Source of the DNA: Kiloniellaceae bacterium | GTDB lineage: Bacteria; Pseudomonadota; Alphaproteobacteria; Kiloniellales; J153 | Length of the DNA stretch: 64,000 nucleotides | Direction: 5' to 3' | Assembly: GCA_021776115.1 (NCBI GenBank) | Contig: JAJFGN010000024.1 | Location: 108,956-172,955, forward strand | Program-made: the position numbers and the translations under genes | Notes under the pieces: generated by a model | What the model saw: the letters and a program-made list of their open reading frames with translations, nothing else | What the model was told of the DNA's origin: nothing | Database searches by the model: none | Shown here: piece by piece, positions 35,211 through 44,222 of the stretch | Position numbering within the stretch: the stretch's first letter is position 1 | Layout: each line of letters begins with the position of its first letter

Positions 35211-35780
35211 ATGACCGTCTCATATGTAGAACGCGAACAGGCATCCCCGGAGACCCTTGTCTTCTATGACAAGGCCGAGGAAAGATTCGAAATGCTGCTG
35301 AATATCTTCAAGGTGTTCGGCCACACACCGGAGTTGGGACAGGTATTCACCGACATGGTTATGGCGATCCTGAAGGACGGTGAGCTTGATTGGGTCACCA
35401 AGGAATTGCTCATCCTGAAGGCGACGCACCGAAACGATTGCCAATACTGCGTCGTGCAGCATGAGACCCTTTCGAAACGGCTTGGAATTTCCGAGGAAAA
35501 AATCGCCGACATCGGCGACGATCGCTACAAGACAAGCTCACATTTCACCGACGCCGAAAAAGCTCTGATGGACCTGACCGTACAGATTGGCGTTGATGCC
35601 AACCGGGTTTCCAAGGAACTCTGGGATCGCCTTCACCGGTATTTTACCGAACCCCAAATCGTAGAAGCGGTCTTCACGATCACGACTTATATCGGTGTCA
35701 GCAAATTCGGCGATGCGCTCGGCGTTGCTCTCGAGCCGGTTTTCGATGGGATTCAGCCGCTACTGCAAGTTAGCCACTGA
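35211..35780 (+). CDS. AhpD-like/carboxymuconolactone decarboxylase family protein
   Basis: A 189-residue helical protein with the AhpD core: Cys77-x-x-Cys80 in NDCQYCVVQH with His84 four residues after. This redox motif fits alkylhydroperoxidase-type activity. The start ATG follows GGAGGA. Preceded by a repeat also present before its TetR-type neighbour, suggesting control by a small oxidant or electrophile. A substrate is not evident. Confidence 0.85.
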   Translation: MTVSYVEREQASPETLVFYDKAEERFEMLLNIFKVFGHTPELGQVFTDMVMAILKDGELDWVTKELLILKATHRNDCQYCVVQHETLSKRLGISEEKIADIGDDRYKTSSHFTDAEKALMDLTVQIGVDANRVSKELWDRLHRYFTEPQIVEAVFTITTYIGVSKFGDALGVALEPVFDGIQPLLQVSH

Positions 35781-35873
35781 CAACGGAATCTGGGGAACTC
35801 GGCAGGAAGCCTGTCGGCCGGGTTTCCCGCCGCCGCCAGCTTGGGCGTGAAGCTAGCAACTTGGGGTGGAACC

Positions 35874-36128
35874 ATGGCAAAAATTGAAATCTTTTCCGGT
35901 CCCCAGTGTGGCTATTGCGAGTCTGCCAAGCGGCTACTCGATCGGGAGGGGCTAGCCTACGTCGACTATGACGTTGCGGCCAATGACTCTAATCGTAAGG
36001 AACTATGTCGCCGCCTGCCGCGGGTTCGGGCTATTCCGCAAATCTTCATCGATGGCGAGCATATCGGCGGATACGACGATCTTCGCCTGATCATGGAAAC
36101 CGGTCGATCGCGGAACATGACAAGTTAA
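35874..36128 (+). CDS. grx: Glutaredoxin
   Basis: An 84-residue dithiol glutaredoxin: active site CGYC at 12-15 (usually CPYC), cis-Pro in AIPQIFIDG, and GGYDD for glutathione binding. It reduces disulphides and protein-glutathione mixed disulphides. I chose ATG 35874 behind GGGGTGGA; an upstream in-frame ATG at 35841 would add a non-conserved stretch. Confidence 0.9.
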   Translation: MAKIEIFSGPQCGYCESAKRLLDREGLAYVDYDVAANDSNRKELCRRLPRVRAIPQIFIDGEHIGGYDDLRLIMETGRSRNMTS

Positions 36129-36359
36129 ACCGATCGATCGCCAGCCGAGCGTCAAGGCTTCTTAATCGCGGCCGAAACCAAACGAAATCGTGGGGAGCCT
36201 GTGCGCCTCGGGTCGGGGCTAGAAACATCGATGACCTGGCGCCAATGTCGGTTGTTGGGCGCAAATATGATGTGATTCTCGAAAAAGCGGAGGTTTCGAA
36301 CAGCGTTGGGGGGAAGGTCCAAACCTGTGCGCGTCACCGTGTTTCCTCGGAGCTTTATC

Positions 36360-36375
36360 TTTACGTAAACGTTAA
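36360..36375 (+). promoter_or_regulatory. LiuR-type operator
   Basis: TTTACGTAAACGTTAA, an imperfect palindrome that matches the known MerR-type LiuR box (TTTACGTTTACGTAAA type). It lies 13 bases before the liuR ATG, implying autoregulation and control of the genes downstream. No second copy was found before the later liu genes. Confidence 0.75.
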
Positions 36376-36388
36376 GTATTTTGTTGCC

Positions 36389-36784
36389 ATGACACAAGCG
36401 GCCTTCGGCATCGGTGATCTAGCGAGCGAGTTCGCCGTTACGACGCGGACCATTCGCTTCTATGAGGACCGGGGCATGATCGCGCCCCGGCGCGAGGGGC
36501 GGCGGCGGGTATACGGGCCGCGGGACCGGACCCGGTTGAAGCTCATTCTGCGCGGCCGGCGCCTCGGTTTCTCCTTGTCGGAGATTGCGGAGATTGTCGA
36601 CCTCTACGACGCGCCCCGTGGCGAAGCACGCCAGCTTACCTTGCTGATCGACAAGGTCGCCACGCGTCGGGTTGAGTTGGAGTCCAAACGCCAGGATATC
36701 GAAGCTAGCTTGCAGGACCTAGACGGCGTCATAAAAAGTTGCCGTAAGAGGTTGCGGGAATTGAAAAAGAGGGATGGGAAATGA
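36389..36784 (+). CDS. liuR: MerR-family regulator LiuR
   Basis: A 131-residue MerR-type protein. The N-terminal winged helix has FGIGDLASEFAVTTRTIRFYEDRGMIAPRREGRRRVYGPRDRTRL; the rest is a coiled-coil dimerisation helix. The short C-terminus has no metal-binding Cys cluster. LiuR controls branched-chain acid and leucine degradation in many proteobacteria. The operator at 36360 and the isovaleryl-CoA dehydrogenase gene downstream agree. A longer frame upstream crosses the glutaredoxin gene and is not real. The stop overlaps the next gene (ATGA). Confidence 0.88.
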   Translation: MTQAAFGIGDLASEFAVTTRTIRFYEDRGMIAPRREGRRRVYGPRDRTRLKLILRGRRLGFSLSEIAEIVDLYDAPRGEARQLTLLIDKVATRRVELESKRQDIEASLQDLDGVIKSCRKRLRELKKRDGK

Positions 36785-37236
36785 GTCAAAGTGCGGCCGC
36801 TGATCCAAGCGGCATGATTGAAACCTACCGCGGCACGGTGTACCCCCGGCACCTCGACCACATGGACCACATGAATGTACAGTATTATGTCGAAAAGTTC
36901 GACGAGGGCGTGTGGCACCTTTTCAACTCGATCGGTTTGACCCCGGGTTACATGCGCGGTGAGAACCGGGGCATGGCGGCGGTCGAAATGAACATCCGCT
37001 ACGTCCAAGAATTGCGTGCGGGCGACCTCATCGTCGTACGCTCCGGCATCACGAAGGTTTCCGAAAAATCCCTGCATCTCGTTCAGGAGATGCACAATGG
37101 CGAGACCGGCGACCTGGCGGCGGTCGAGACGGCGGTGGCGGTTCATCTGGATCGGGTGGCGCGGCGGGCGACGCCGATTCCGGCCGAGATCGCAGCGCGG
37201 GCTCAAGCGGCGCGGATCGACTATTCGGAGGGATGA
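36781..37236 (+). CDS. Hotdog-fold acyl-CoA thioesterase (4-hydroxybenzoyl-CoA thioesterase-like)
   Basis: A 151-residue hotdog protein. It has HLDHMDHMNVQYYVEKFDEG, the 4HBT-type active-site strand with Asp-His-Met-Asn, and a full hotdog length. It overlaps liuR by 4 bases, so it is the second gene of the LiuR operon, and may release acyl-CoA intermediates or spare free CoA. Confidence 0.85.
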   Translation: MSQSAAADPSGMIETYRGTVYPRHLDHMDHMNVQYYVEKFDEGVWHLFNSIGLTPGYMRGENRGMAAVEMNIRYVQELRAGDLIVVRSGITKVSEKSLHLVQEMHNGETGDLAAVETAVAVHLDRVARRATPIPAEIAARAQAARIDYSEG

Positions 37237-37237
37237 C

Positions 37238-37696
37238 ATGACGGAATTCAAAGCCGCCGATCCCGATTTCGAAACGCGCACGCGCGGCAGCTTCGCGCGC
37301 CAGGGCGTTATGAAACTGCTCGGTGCGCGTATCGGCCAGGTCGAAGCCGGCCGGGTCGAAATCTCACTGCCCTACCGCGACGACCTGACCCAGCAACACG
37401 GCTTTTTTCATGCCGGGGTCACCAGCACAATCGCCGACTCCGCCGGTGGATATGCCGCTTTCACGCTATTTCCCACCAGCGCCACGGTTTTGACGACCGA
37501 GTATAAAATCAATCTGCTGGCGCCGGCGGATGGGCAGTCATTGCGGGCGGTTGGCCGCGTGGTGAAGCCTGGGAAGACGCTGAGCGTGTGCGATGTCGAG
37601 GTTTTCGTCGAAAAGGACGGCCACGAGCGCCTATGCGCCAAGATGCTACAAAGCTTGATAGCGCTTCACGGCCGGCCCGATACTCGGGCACAATAG
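37238..37696 (+). CDS. PaaI-type acyl-CoA thioesterase
   Basis: A 152-residue hotdog protein with the PaaI signature QQHGFFHAGVTSTIADSAGGYAAF (residues about 50-72). It has an ATG 1 base after the upstream gene stop; the long frame seen upstream is a shadow inside that gene. PaaI-type enzymes hydrolyse hydroxyphenylacetyl-CoA or short acyl-CoAs. With the gene before it, it forms a thioesterase pair in the liu operon. Confidence 0.87.
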   Translation: MTEFKAADPDFETRTRGSFARQGVMKLLGARIGQVEAGRVEISLPYRDDLTQQHGFFHAGVTSTIADSAGGYAAFTLFPTSATVLTTEYKINLLAPADGQSLRAVGRVVKPGKTLSVCDVEVFVEKDGHERLCAKMLQSLIALHGRPDTRAQ

Positions 37697-37727
37697 CGAA
37701 GATCGGTGACCCTTAGGAGGCGGCAAG

Positions 37728-38357
37728 GTGTACAAACTTTATTGGCGCGAGCGGACCGGGGCCTTCGCCCCAGCGGCGGTGATGGCGGAGCTGGATATTC
37801 CCTGCGAGGGCATTCGACTCGACCAGGACGGCCTAAAGTCGGCCGCCTTCCGGGCGCAAAACCCGATGGCGCAGATCCCGGTCCTGATTTTGCCGGACGG
37901 ATCGAGCATGACCGAGTCCGGCGCCATTTCATTGTACCTGGCCGAGACCCAACCGGAATCGGGCCTGGCGCCGATGCCCGGCGACCCCATCCGGTCGCGG
38001 TTCCTGCACTGGTTGTCCTTCGCGCAAGTCAACCTCTACGAGACCGTCCTGCGCTACTTCTACTCGGATCGTTATACCAGCGATCCGGCCGGCGCGGCGG
38101 GCGTCAAACAGGCGGCGGACGAGCGCCTCGACCGGCTCTGGGCCATGACCGCCGAGGCGATCCAAGGGCCGTTCTTTTTCGGGGAGCGCTTCACGGTCCT
38201 CGATATCTACTTGTCCATGTTGGCCGCCTGGCACATGGATCCGCCCGCGCTCTTCAAGCGCTTGCCCAAGGTTGGCGCGCTGGTCGAGGCTACGGTGGCG
38301 CGCCCGGCCACCGGCGAGGTCTGGCGCCGCTACGATATGCACCAAAGGATGGCTTGA
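37728..38357 (+). CDS. Glutathione S-transferase
   Basis: A 209-residue GST (GTG start behind GGAGGCGG). The thioredoxin-like half has [22 protein letters not shown] and the cis-Pro region [10 protein letters not shown] followed by [13 protein letters not shown]; the helical half contains the conserved [14 protein letters not shown]. Its role in the liu region may be handling electrophilic enoyl-CoA by-products. That is inference. Confidence 0.87.
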   Translation: MYKLYWRERTGAFAPAAVMAELDIPCEGIRLDQDGLKSAAFRAQNPMAQIPVLILPDGSSMTESGAISLYLAETQPESGLAPMPGDPIRSRFLHWLSFAQVNLYETVLRYFYSDRYTSDPAGAAGVKQAADERLDRLWAMTAEAIQGPFFFGERFTVLDIYLSMLAAWHMDPPALFKRLPKVGALVEATVARPATGEVWRRYDMHQRMA

Positions 38358-38394
38358 CGGCACGCTGTTTCCATCCGCAACAGGACACGACAAC

Positions 38395-39567
38395 ATGATT
38401 CCGAACCAACTGCCGAGCCTCAATTTCGATCTGGGCGAGACAGCCGATATGTTGCGCGACACGGTGATGAGCTTCGCCTCGGAAGCCATCGCGCCGCGCG
38501 CGGCGGAGATCGACCGCAGCAACGAATTTCCGCGCGACCTCTGGCCGGAGCTCGGCAAGCTCGGGTTGCTCGGCATCACGGTCGAGGAAGAATACGGCGG
38601 CGCCGGCATGGGCTACCTGGAGCATGTCGTGGCGATGGAGGAGGTCAGCCGCGCCTCGGCCTCGGTCGGCTTGAGCTACGGCGCGCATTCCAACCTTTGC
38701 ATCAACCAAATCCGGCGCAACGGCACCGAGGCGCAGAAGCGCCGCTACCTGAGCAAGTTGATCTCCGGTGAGCATGTCGGCGCCTTGGCCATGAGCGAAC
38801 CGGGCGCGGGTTCCGACGTGGTCGGCATGAAGACCCGCGCGGACAAGAAGGGTGACCGCTATGTCCTCAACGGCAACAAGATGTGGATCACCAACGGCCC
38901 CGACGCCGATGTGTTGGTGGTCTACGCCAAGACCGACCCAGAGGCCGGGCCGCGTGGCATCACCGCCTTTTTGATCGAGAAGGATTTCAAGGGATACTCG
39001 ACCGCGCAAAAGCTCGACAAGCTGGGCATGCGTGGCTCAAGCACCTGCGAGTTGATCTTTCAGGACTGCGAGGTGCCGGAGGAAAATGTTGTGGGCGCGC
39101 TCGGCAAGGGCGTCAACGTGCTGATGAGCGGGCTCGACTACGAGCGCGCGGTCCTGGCCGCCGGGCCGACCGGTATCATGCAGGCCTGCATGGACGTGGT
39201 CGTGCCCTACATCCATGAGCGCAAGCAGTTCGGACAAGCGATCGGCAGTTTTCAGCTCATGCAGGGAAAGCTGGCCGATATGTACACGACCATGAATGCG
39301 ACCAAGGCATATGTGTATACTGTGGCGCGCGCTTGCGACCGGGGCGAGACGGCGCGTAAGGATGCCGCAGGGGCGATCCTCTACGCCGCCGAAAAGGCAA
39401 CCTGGATGGCTTTGGAGGCGATCCAAGTGTTGGGCGGTAACGGTTATATCAACGACTACGCCACCGGCCGTCTGTTGCGCGACGCCAAGCTCTACGAGAT
39501 CGGCGCCGGCACCAGTGAAATCCGCCGTTGGCTCATCGGCCGCGAACTATTCGAGGAGACGGCGTAA
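38395..39567 (+). CDS. ivd: Isovaleryl-CoA dehydrogenase
   Basis: A 390-residue FAD enzyme that oxidises isovaleryl-CoA to 3-methylcrotonyl-CoA in leucine degradation. The FAD-site phrases are present ([29 protein letters not shown]); the base is Glu in [15 protein letters not shown], the position diagnostic for isovaleryl-CoA dehydrogenase instead of the C-terminal Glu of short-chain enzymes. I chose ATG 38395 following ACAGGA; the longer frame starts inside the GST gene. Its stop overlaps the next gene. Confidence 0.95.
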   Translation: MIPNQLPSLNFDLGETADMLRDTVMSFASEAIAPRAAEIDRSNEFPRDLWPELGKLGLLGITVEEEYGGAGMGYLEHVVAMEEVSRASASVGLSYGAHSNLCINQIRRNGTEAQKRRYLSKLISGEHVGALAMSEPGAGSDVVGMKTRADKKGDRYVLNGNKMWITNGPDADVLVVYAKTDPEAGPRGITAFLIEKDFKGYSTAQKLDKLGMRGSSTCELIFQDCEVPEENVVGALGKGVNVLMSGLDYERAVLAAGPTGIMQACMDVVVPYIHERKQFGQAIGSFQLMQGKLADMYTTMNATKAYVYTVARACDRGETARKDAAGAILYAAEKATWMALEAIQVLGGNGYINDYATGRLLRDAKLYEIGAGTSEIRRWLIGRELFEETA

Positions 39568-40040
39568 TGAGCAAACTAGAGTCACCGGCCCTCGATCCCG
39601 CGACGGTCGAACCCCTGCGCGGCTCAGAGTATCCGGACCCCTTCGACAAGCCGGTCGCGGCGCGCGAGCGGCGCAAGCTCGGCGACGCCTTGGGACTCAC
39701 CAACTTTGGCGTGAACCTGATGCGCCTGCCTTCCGGCGTGGCCTCCTCAATGCGCCATTGGCACAGCAAGCAGGACGAATTCGTCTTTGTTGTTGCCGGG
39801 GAGGTTGTCTTGATCACGGATGGGGTTGAGCAAACGCTGACCGCTGGCATGGCGGCGGGCTTTCCGGCCGGCAGGCAAGACGGTCACCGCCTCATAAATC
39901 GATCTCAAAGAGATGCAATTTTGCTGGAGGTAGGTGACCGCACCGCGCTCGACGAGGTCAATTATCCGGACGTCGACATGATGGTGCGTTGGATTGACGG
40001 CGAGGAAAAATATCTCCATAGGGACGGCACCCCCTACTAG
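39567..40040 (+). CDS. Cupin-domain protein
   Basis: A 157-residue single cupin: motif 1 SMRHWHSKQDEFVFVVAGEVVLITDG with His-x-His and Glu as metal ligands, motif 2 with a Gly-His-Arg (GRQDGHRLINRS). It may act as a dioxygenase, isomerase or sensor. The first ATG overlaps the ivd stop (TAATG). Confidence 0.85.
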   Translation: MSKLESPALDPATVEPLRGSEYPDPFDKPVAARERRKLGDALGLTNFGVNLMRLPSGVASSMRHWHSKQDEFVFVVAGEVVLITDGVEQTLTAGMAAGFPAGRQDGHRLINRSQRDAILLEVGDRTALDEVNYPDVDMMVRWIDGEEKYLHRDGTPY

Positions 40041-40071
40041 GGTATACTCCTAGGACAGGACAGGGACCGGC

Positions 40072-40818
40072 ATGGATATCCTGGACGCCTATCAGAGTTG
40101 CCCGCGGCTTGCAGCCAATACCCTTATGCGTTTGGGCCGGGTCACCACCGCGACCTTGGCCATGCAGTTGTTGAAGCGCGGCTTACGCCACGTCTGGATG
40201 CAGGGTCCTCGTCCCTTCGATCCCAACTTTGCCCGTTTCGTCGGCGAGGCCTTCACCTTCAGCTTTCTGCCCATGCGCGAAGACTTGAGCACGCTGGAAA
40301 GCTATTCCCAGCCGGGATCGCTGCGCGAAGGGATCGAGGCCATGCGGCCGGGGCAGGTCGCGGTGATCGACGCGCGCGGCGAAGCCGCTTGCGGCACCCT
40401 GGGCGATATCCTGCTTCTGCGTATGCGCCAGCGCGGTGTGTTGGCGGCTGTTAGCGACGGTGCGGTCCGCGACGTCGGCGGGGTTCGCGCGGTCGGCTTA
40501 CCCGTGTTTTGCGCGGGCGCCGCCGCGCCGCCCAGCATTGGGGGCCTGGTCTTCGCGAACTGGGAACATCCCATCGGCTGCGGCGGGGTGACGGTCCTGC
40601 CCGGCGATATTGTGGCCGGCGATGAGGACGGCGTGGTCGTGATCCCGCGACGGCTGGCGGACGAGATCGCCGAAGCGGCGGAGGAGCAGGAGCGCTTCGA
40701 GCGCTTCGTGATATTCCGGGTCAGTCAAAACGATCCCGTGGTCGGACTCTACCCACCGAACGAGGCGGCACTGGCGGCCTACCAAGCCTGGCTGGACGCG
40801 GGCGAGCCGGAGGCGTAA
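40072..40818 (+). CDS. RraA-like/4-hydroxy-4-methyl-2-oxoglutarate aldolase family protein
   Basis: A 248-residue member of the RraA/HMG aldolase family. The signature GEAACGTLGDILLLRMRQRGVLAAVSDGAVRDVGG shows Gly-Asp, Arg and Arg-Asp of the metal-dependent aldolase site. Class II HMG/CHA aldolases cleave 4-hydroxy-4-methyl-2-oxoglutarate; the RraA-only branch lacks an active role in metabolism. Its place after ivd suggests a metabolic enzyme. The N-terminal extension of about 50 residues is longer than in RraA proper. Confidence 0.8.
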   Translation: MDILDAYQSCPRLAANTLMRLGRVTTATLAMQLLKRGLRHVWMQGPRPFDPNFARFVGEAFTFSFLPMREDLSTLESYSQPGSLREGIEAMRPGQVAVIDARGEAACGTLGDILLLRMRQRGVLAAVSDGAVRDVGGVRAVGLPVFCAGAAAPPSIGGLVFANWEHPIGCGGVTVLPGDIVAGDEDGVVVIPRRLADEIAEAAEEQERFERFVIFRVSQNDPVVGLYPPNEAALAAYQAWLDAGEPEA

Positions 40819-40846
40819 GACAGGGTACAAACTGCCTCCTGCAGCC

Positions 40847-41239
40847 GTGAATCACAGAAGGATGGCGCGCCCAGTGAATTCCGATATTCCGAAGCGCCCA
40901 GTCCCCCTTGAACGTGACTCGGACATTGAGGCCGAGATCCGTTTTCTATCCACGAGCGAAGGTGGCAGACAAACGCCCGTTGCGACGGGATATCGGCCCA
41001 ATCACGATTTAGGCATGGAGGGAATGCTCAATGACGCGGTTCACGAATATGTCGGTGTGGACTGGGTTGCGCCGGGTGATACCGTTCATGCAAAATTGTG
41101 GTTCTTCGCCCCGGAGTTTCAAGTGGGTCGCTTGCACGAAGGCATGGAGTTCACGGTTCAGGAGGGCGCGCGGGTTGTCGGAAGGGGCAAGGTGACTAAA
41201 ATATTCAACGATGAATTGAGAAAGCGCCCGGTCAAGTAG
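40847..41239 (+). CDS. Stand-alone EF-Tu domain 3-like protein
   Basis: A 130-residue protein whose residues about 28-125 follow EF-Tu domain III: IEAEIRFLSTSEGGRQTPVATGYRPNHDLG, then WVAPGDTVHAKLWFF, and EGMEFTVQEGARVVGRGKVTKI at the end. EF-Tu contacts tRNA and EF-Ts through this domain, but here no GTPase domain is attached. A basic N-terminus and tail flank it. The role is unknown; translation or a chaperone-like role is possible. Confidence 0.7.
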   Translation: MNHRRMARPVNSDIPKRPVPLERDSDIEAEIRFLSTSEGGRQTPVATGYRPNHDLGMEGMLNDAVHEYVGVDWVAPGDTVHAKLWFFAPEFQVGRLHEGMEFTVQEGARVVGRGKVTKIFNDELRKRPVK

Positions 41240-41335
41240 GCGAGAAGCGGATTGGCGTCTAACAGCACATGGCATTGACCTCCGCTATAGCCATTGGAAC
41301 CGTTTCGGTACTTCAAACCAAGGGAACCACTAGGT

Positions 41336-42526
41336 ATGACTACTGAAGACCCCATCGTCATTGTCGGCTTGGCGCGCACGCCCATGGGCGGATTTCAGGG
41401 CGAGCTGGCGCCACTCACCGCGCCGCAACTTGGCTCCGCCGCAATCAAAGGCGCCCTTGAGCGGGCTAAGGTCGCGCCAGAGGATCTGGACGAGGTCATT
41501 TTCGGCTGCGTCCTGCCGGCCGCCCAAGGCCAGGCCCCGGCACGCCAAGCCTCCTTCGGCGCCGGTGTGCCGGAAGCGGTCGGCTGCACCACCATCAACA
41601 AGATGTGCGGCTCGGGCATGAAGGCGGCGATGCTGGCGCACGACGGGCTAGCGGCCGGTTCCGGCGCGGTCATGATGGCCGGCGGCATGGAGAGCATGAC
41701 CAACACGCCCTACCTTCTGCCCAAGGCGCGCGAAGGCTATCGCATGGGCCACGCTCAGGTCTTGGATCACATGTTTGTGGACGGCTTGGAAGACGCCTAC
41801 GACAAGGGCCGCCTCATGGGCACCTATGCCGAGGACACGGCGCAGCAATATCAGTTTACCCGCGAAGCTCAGGACGCCTTCGCCATCCGGTCGCTGAAGC
41901 GGGCCCAGAGCGCGACGGAGGACGGTACCGCGGCGCGGGAGATCGTGTCCGTCAGCGTCAAGGACCGCAAAGGCGAGCGGCAAGTCGAGCATGACGAGCA
42001 GCCGCGCAAAGCCAACTTCGACAAAATCCCGGCCATGCGGCCCGCCTTCCGGGAAGGCGGTACGGTGACGGCGGCGAATTCCAGCTCCATTTCCGATGGC
42101 GCGGCGGCGCTCGTCCTCATGCGCCGGTCCGAGGCGGAGCGGCGCGGTCTGACCCCGCGCGCCGTGATCCGCGGGCACGCGACGCATGCCCAGGCCCCGG
42201 CCTGGTTCACGACCGCCCCCATTGGCGCGATCGAGAAGCTGCTGGAGAAAACCGCCTGGTCGAAGGACGAGGTCGATCTTTACGAAATCAACGAGGCTTT
42301 TGCGGTCGTCACCATGGCGGCGATGCGGGACTTGGATTTGCCGGCCGACAAGGTGAATGTGCATGGCGGGGCCTGCGCGCTGGGTCATCCGGTCGGCGCT
42401 TCCGGCGCCAGAATCCTGATCACCCTGATCAACGCATTGGAGAAGTACGATCTGAAACGCGGTGTCGCGGCCCTTTGCATCGGGGGCGGCGAGGCGACCG
42501 CCATGGCGGTCGAGCGGGTTCACTAG
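41336..42526 (+). CDS. Acetyl-CoA C-acetyltransferase (thiolase)
   Basis: A 396-residue thiolase. The nucleophile Cys is in TTINKMCGSGMKAAML; the second Cys and His are in NVHGGACALGHPVGASGAR; the NEAFAV motif and GLARTPMG start are typical. It cleaves acetoacetyl-CoA (from HMG-CoA lyase product after activation) or makes it. I chose ATG 41336; earlier in-frame codons lack a ribosome site. It follows the EF-Tu-like gene by 96 bases. Confidence 0.93.
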   Translation: MTTEDPIVIVGLARTPMGGFQGELAPLTAPQLGSAAIKGALERAKVAPEDLDEVIFGCVLPAAQGQAPARQASFGAGVPEAVGCTTINKMCGSGMKAAMLAHDGLAAGSGAVMMAGGMESMTNTPYLLPKAREGYRMGHAQVLDHMFVDGLEDAYDKGRLMGTYAEDTAQQYQFTREAQDAFAIRSLKRAQSATEDGTAAREIVSVSVKDRKGERQVEHDEQPRKANFDKIPAMRPAFREGGTVTAANSSSISDGAAALVLMRRSEAERRGLTPRAVIRGHATHAQAPAWFTTAPIGAIEKLLEKTAWSKDEVDLYEINEAFAVVTMAAMRDLDLPADKVNVHGGACALGHPVGASGARILITLINALEKYDLKRGVAALCIGGGEATAMAVERVH

Positions 42527-42618
42527 CTTCCGGTTCCAGGATTGTAAGGCTTCCATCCCACGACAGGATAGGGGCGACGGCCGCAAGGCGAGGCTGTCGA
42601 AGCATGAGGTCACGGACG

Positions 42619-42810
42619 ATGGCATTGGATATGAAGCCGGGGTGCGAGCGCTGCGAAACCGACCTTCCGCACGAGAGCGAGGCTTTTATCTGCAGCTACG
42701 AGTGCACCTTTTGCCCCGATTGCACGCGGGAGATGGCGAATACCTGTCCGAACTGCGGCGGCGAACTGGTCTCGCGGCCGCGTAGGGGGCCCAAGACCGC
42801 GGTGGCTTGA
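42619..42810 (+). CDS. DUF1272 zinc-ribbon protein
   Basis: A 63-residue protein with five Cys-rich turns: CERCETDLP, ICSYECTFCPDC and TCPNCGGELV. It is a compact double zinc ribbon, as in DUF1272, whose role is not known. It sits 92 bases after the thiolase and 38 before the SDR. Confidence 0.88.
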   Translation: MALDMKPGCERCETDLPHESEAFICSYECTFCPDCTREMANTCPNCGGELVSRPRRGPKTAVA

Positions 42811-42848
42811 AGCCGCACAATTCGATCGTTCTTAAGGAGAGAGTGGGG

Positions 42849-43541
42849 ATGGCTAGCGTTCTTATCACCGGCGCGAACCGGGGAATCGGGTACGAATTCG
42901 CCCGTTCCTTCGCGGATGACGGCTGGCACGTGCACGCCTGTTGCCGCAATCCCGATCGGGCCGAGGGTCTGAAGGAACTAATCGAGGGAACGGTCGGCGC
43001 CGTGACCCTGCACAAGCTGGACGTCACCGACGGCTTGAAGGTCGCCAGTCTGGCGCGCGAGCTGGCCGACGAGCCGATCGATGTCTTGCTCAATAATGCC
43101 GGGGTCTATGGGCCCAGAACCGGCTTCGGCGAGACCGACTACAATGAGTGGTTGCCGGTCATCGCCGCCAACGTTCTGGCACCCATGCGCATGGCCGAGC
43201 GTTTCGTCGAGCATGTCGCGCACAGCGAGCGAAAACTCATCGTCAATATATCGAGCCGTATGGGATCGATGGGCGATAACAGTGGTGGCGGCGCTTACAT
43301 CTACCGCTCGTCCAAGGCCGCCTTAAACGCGGTCGTGAAAAGCCTGTCCGTCGATCTGGCACCGCGGGGCATAACGGCTGTCGCTTTCCATCCGGGATGG
43401 GTCAAGACCGACATGGGCGGCGAGAACGCAGCCGTCACGGCGGCCGAAAGCGTGAAGGGCATGCGCGCGGTGATCGACCGGCTGAACACGGGCGATTCGG
43501 GAAAGTTCTTCAACTACGATGGTTCGATCCTACCCTGGTAG
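42849..43541 (+). CDS. Short-chain dehydrogenase/reductase
   Basis: A 230-residue classical SDR, cofactor motif TGANRGIG at 7-14, NNAG, active-site Ser in NISSRMGS and YRSSKAALN for Tyr-x3-Lys. The N-terminus MASVLITGANRG is the natural start at 42849 behind AGGAGAGA. Substrate not evident; a C-factor-like or alcohol dehydrogenase role is possible. Confidence 0.88.
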   Translation: MASVLITGANRGIGYEFARSFADDGWHVHACCRNPDRAEGLKELIEGTVGAVTLHKLDVTDGLKVASLARELADEPIDVLLNNAGVYGPRTGFGETDYNEWLPVIAANVLAPMRMAERFVEHVAHSERKLIVNISSRMGSMGDNSGGGAYIYRSSKAALNAVVKSLSVDLAPRGITAVAFHPGWVKTDMGGENAAVTAAESVKGMRAVIDRLNTGDSGKFFNYDGSILPW

Positions 43542-43582
43542 GCGACAGCGCTCGCAAGCTTAACGAATAGGGACAGGCGGTT

Positions 43583-44203
43583 ATGAATCTCGAGCTTTAT
43601 CTCGCATTTGTTGTCGCGACCGCGATTCTGATCGTTATGCCCGGACCGAACGTAACTTTGATCGTCGCCCACGCGATCGCCCATGGCGCCCGAACGGCCT
43701 TGGCCACGGTGATTGGCACCCAGTGCGCGCAGGCGGTCCAGCTTGGCTTTGTGGCCCTGGGTATGACCACGCTGATCGTGGCTTTCGCGGCTGTCTTCGA
43801 GTGGGTGCGTTGGATTGGCGTCGCGTATCTTATCTGGCTCGGGGTTCAACGCTGGCGCGCCGCTTCGCCCAAAGCCGATTCGGATTCAAGGATTCCGGCG
43901 GTGCCCAGGAGTCTTTTCTGGCAAGGCTTCGCGGTCGGCCTGACCAACCCCAAGACTTGGTTGTTTTATGCCGCTTTCTTTCCGCAGTTCGTGAATCCGG
44001 CCGCGCCGCTCGGGTCCCAGCTTGCCGTACTCAGCGTCACCTATTTGACGATTGCGACTCTCCTCGACGGGTCCTACGCCCTATTGGCGAGCCGCGCGCG
44101 GGGCTGGCTGGGCATCGGTGCCCGGCAGCGGGTAACCGACCGCGTCGCGGGAAGTCTCTTGATCGGCGCTGGCGTTTGGCTGGCTCTGGCGCGGCGCAGC
44201 TAG
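43583..44203 (+). CDS. LysE/RhtB-family amino acid exporter
   Basis: A 206-residue membrane protein with five to six membrane segments and the LysE signature MPGPNVTLIVAHAIAHGARTALATVIG near the N-terminus. Such exporters prevent amino acids from accumulating to toxic level, a sensible neighbour for a leucine catabolic cluster. The substrate is not defined. Confidence 0.88.
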   Translation: MNLELYLAFVVATAILIVMPGPNVTLIVAHAIAHGARTALATVIGTQCAQAVQLGFVALGMTTLIVAFAAVFEWVRWIGVAYLIWLGVQRWRAASPKADSDSRIPAVPRSLFWQGFAVGLTNPKTWLFYAAFFPQFVNPAAPLGSQLAVLSVTYLTIATLLDGSYALLASRARGWLGIGARQRVTDRVAGSLLIGAGVWLALARRS

Positions 44204-44222
44204 CGGAGGCGTATTTCTCGTG

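Noticed and set aside
36005..36388. Upstream extension of the liuR frame across the glutaredoxin gene.
   Set aside because: It would encode Arg/Ser-rich sequence without similarity, overlaps the operator and lacks a ribosome site.
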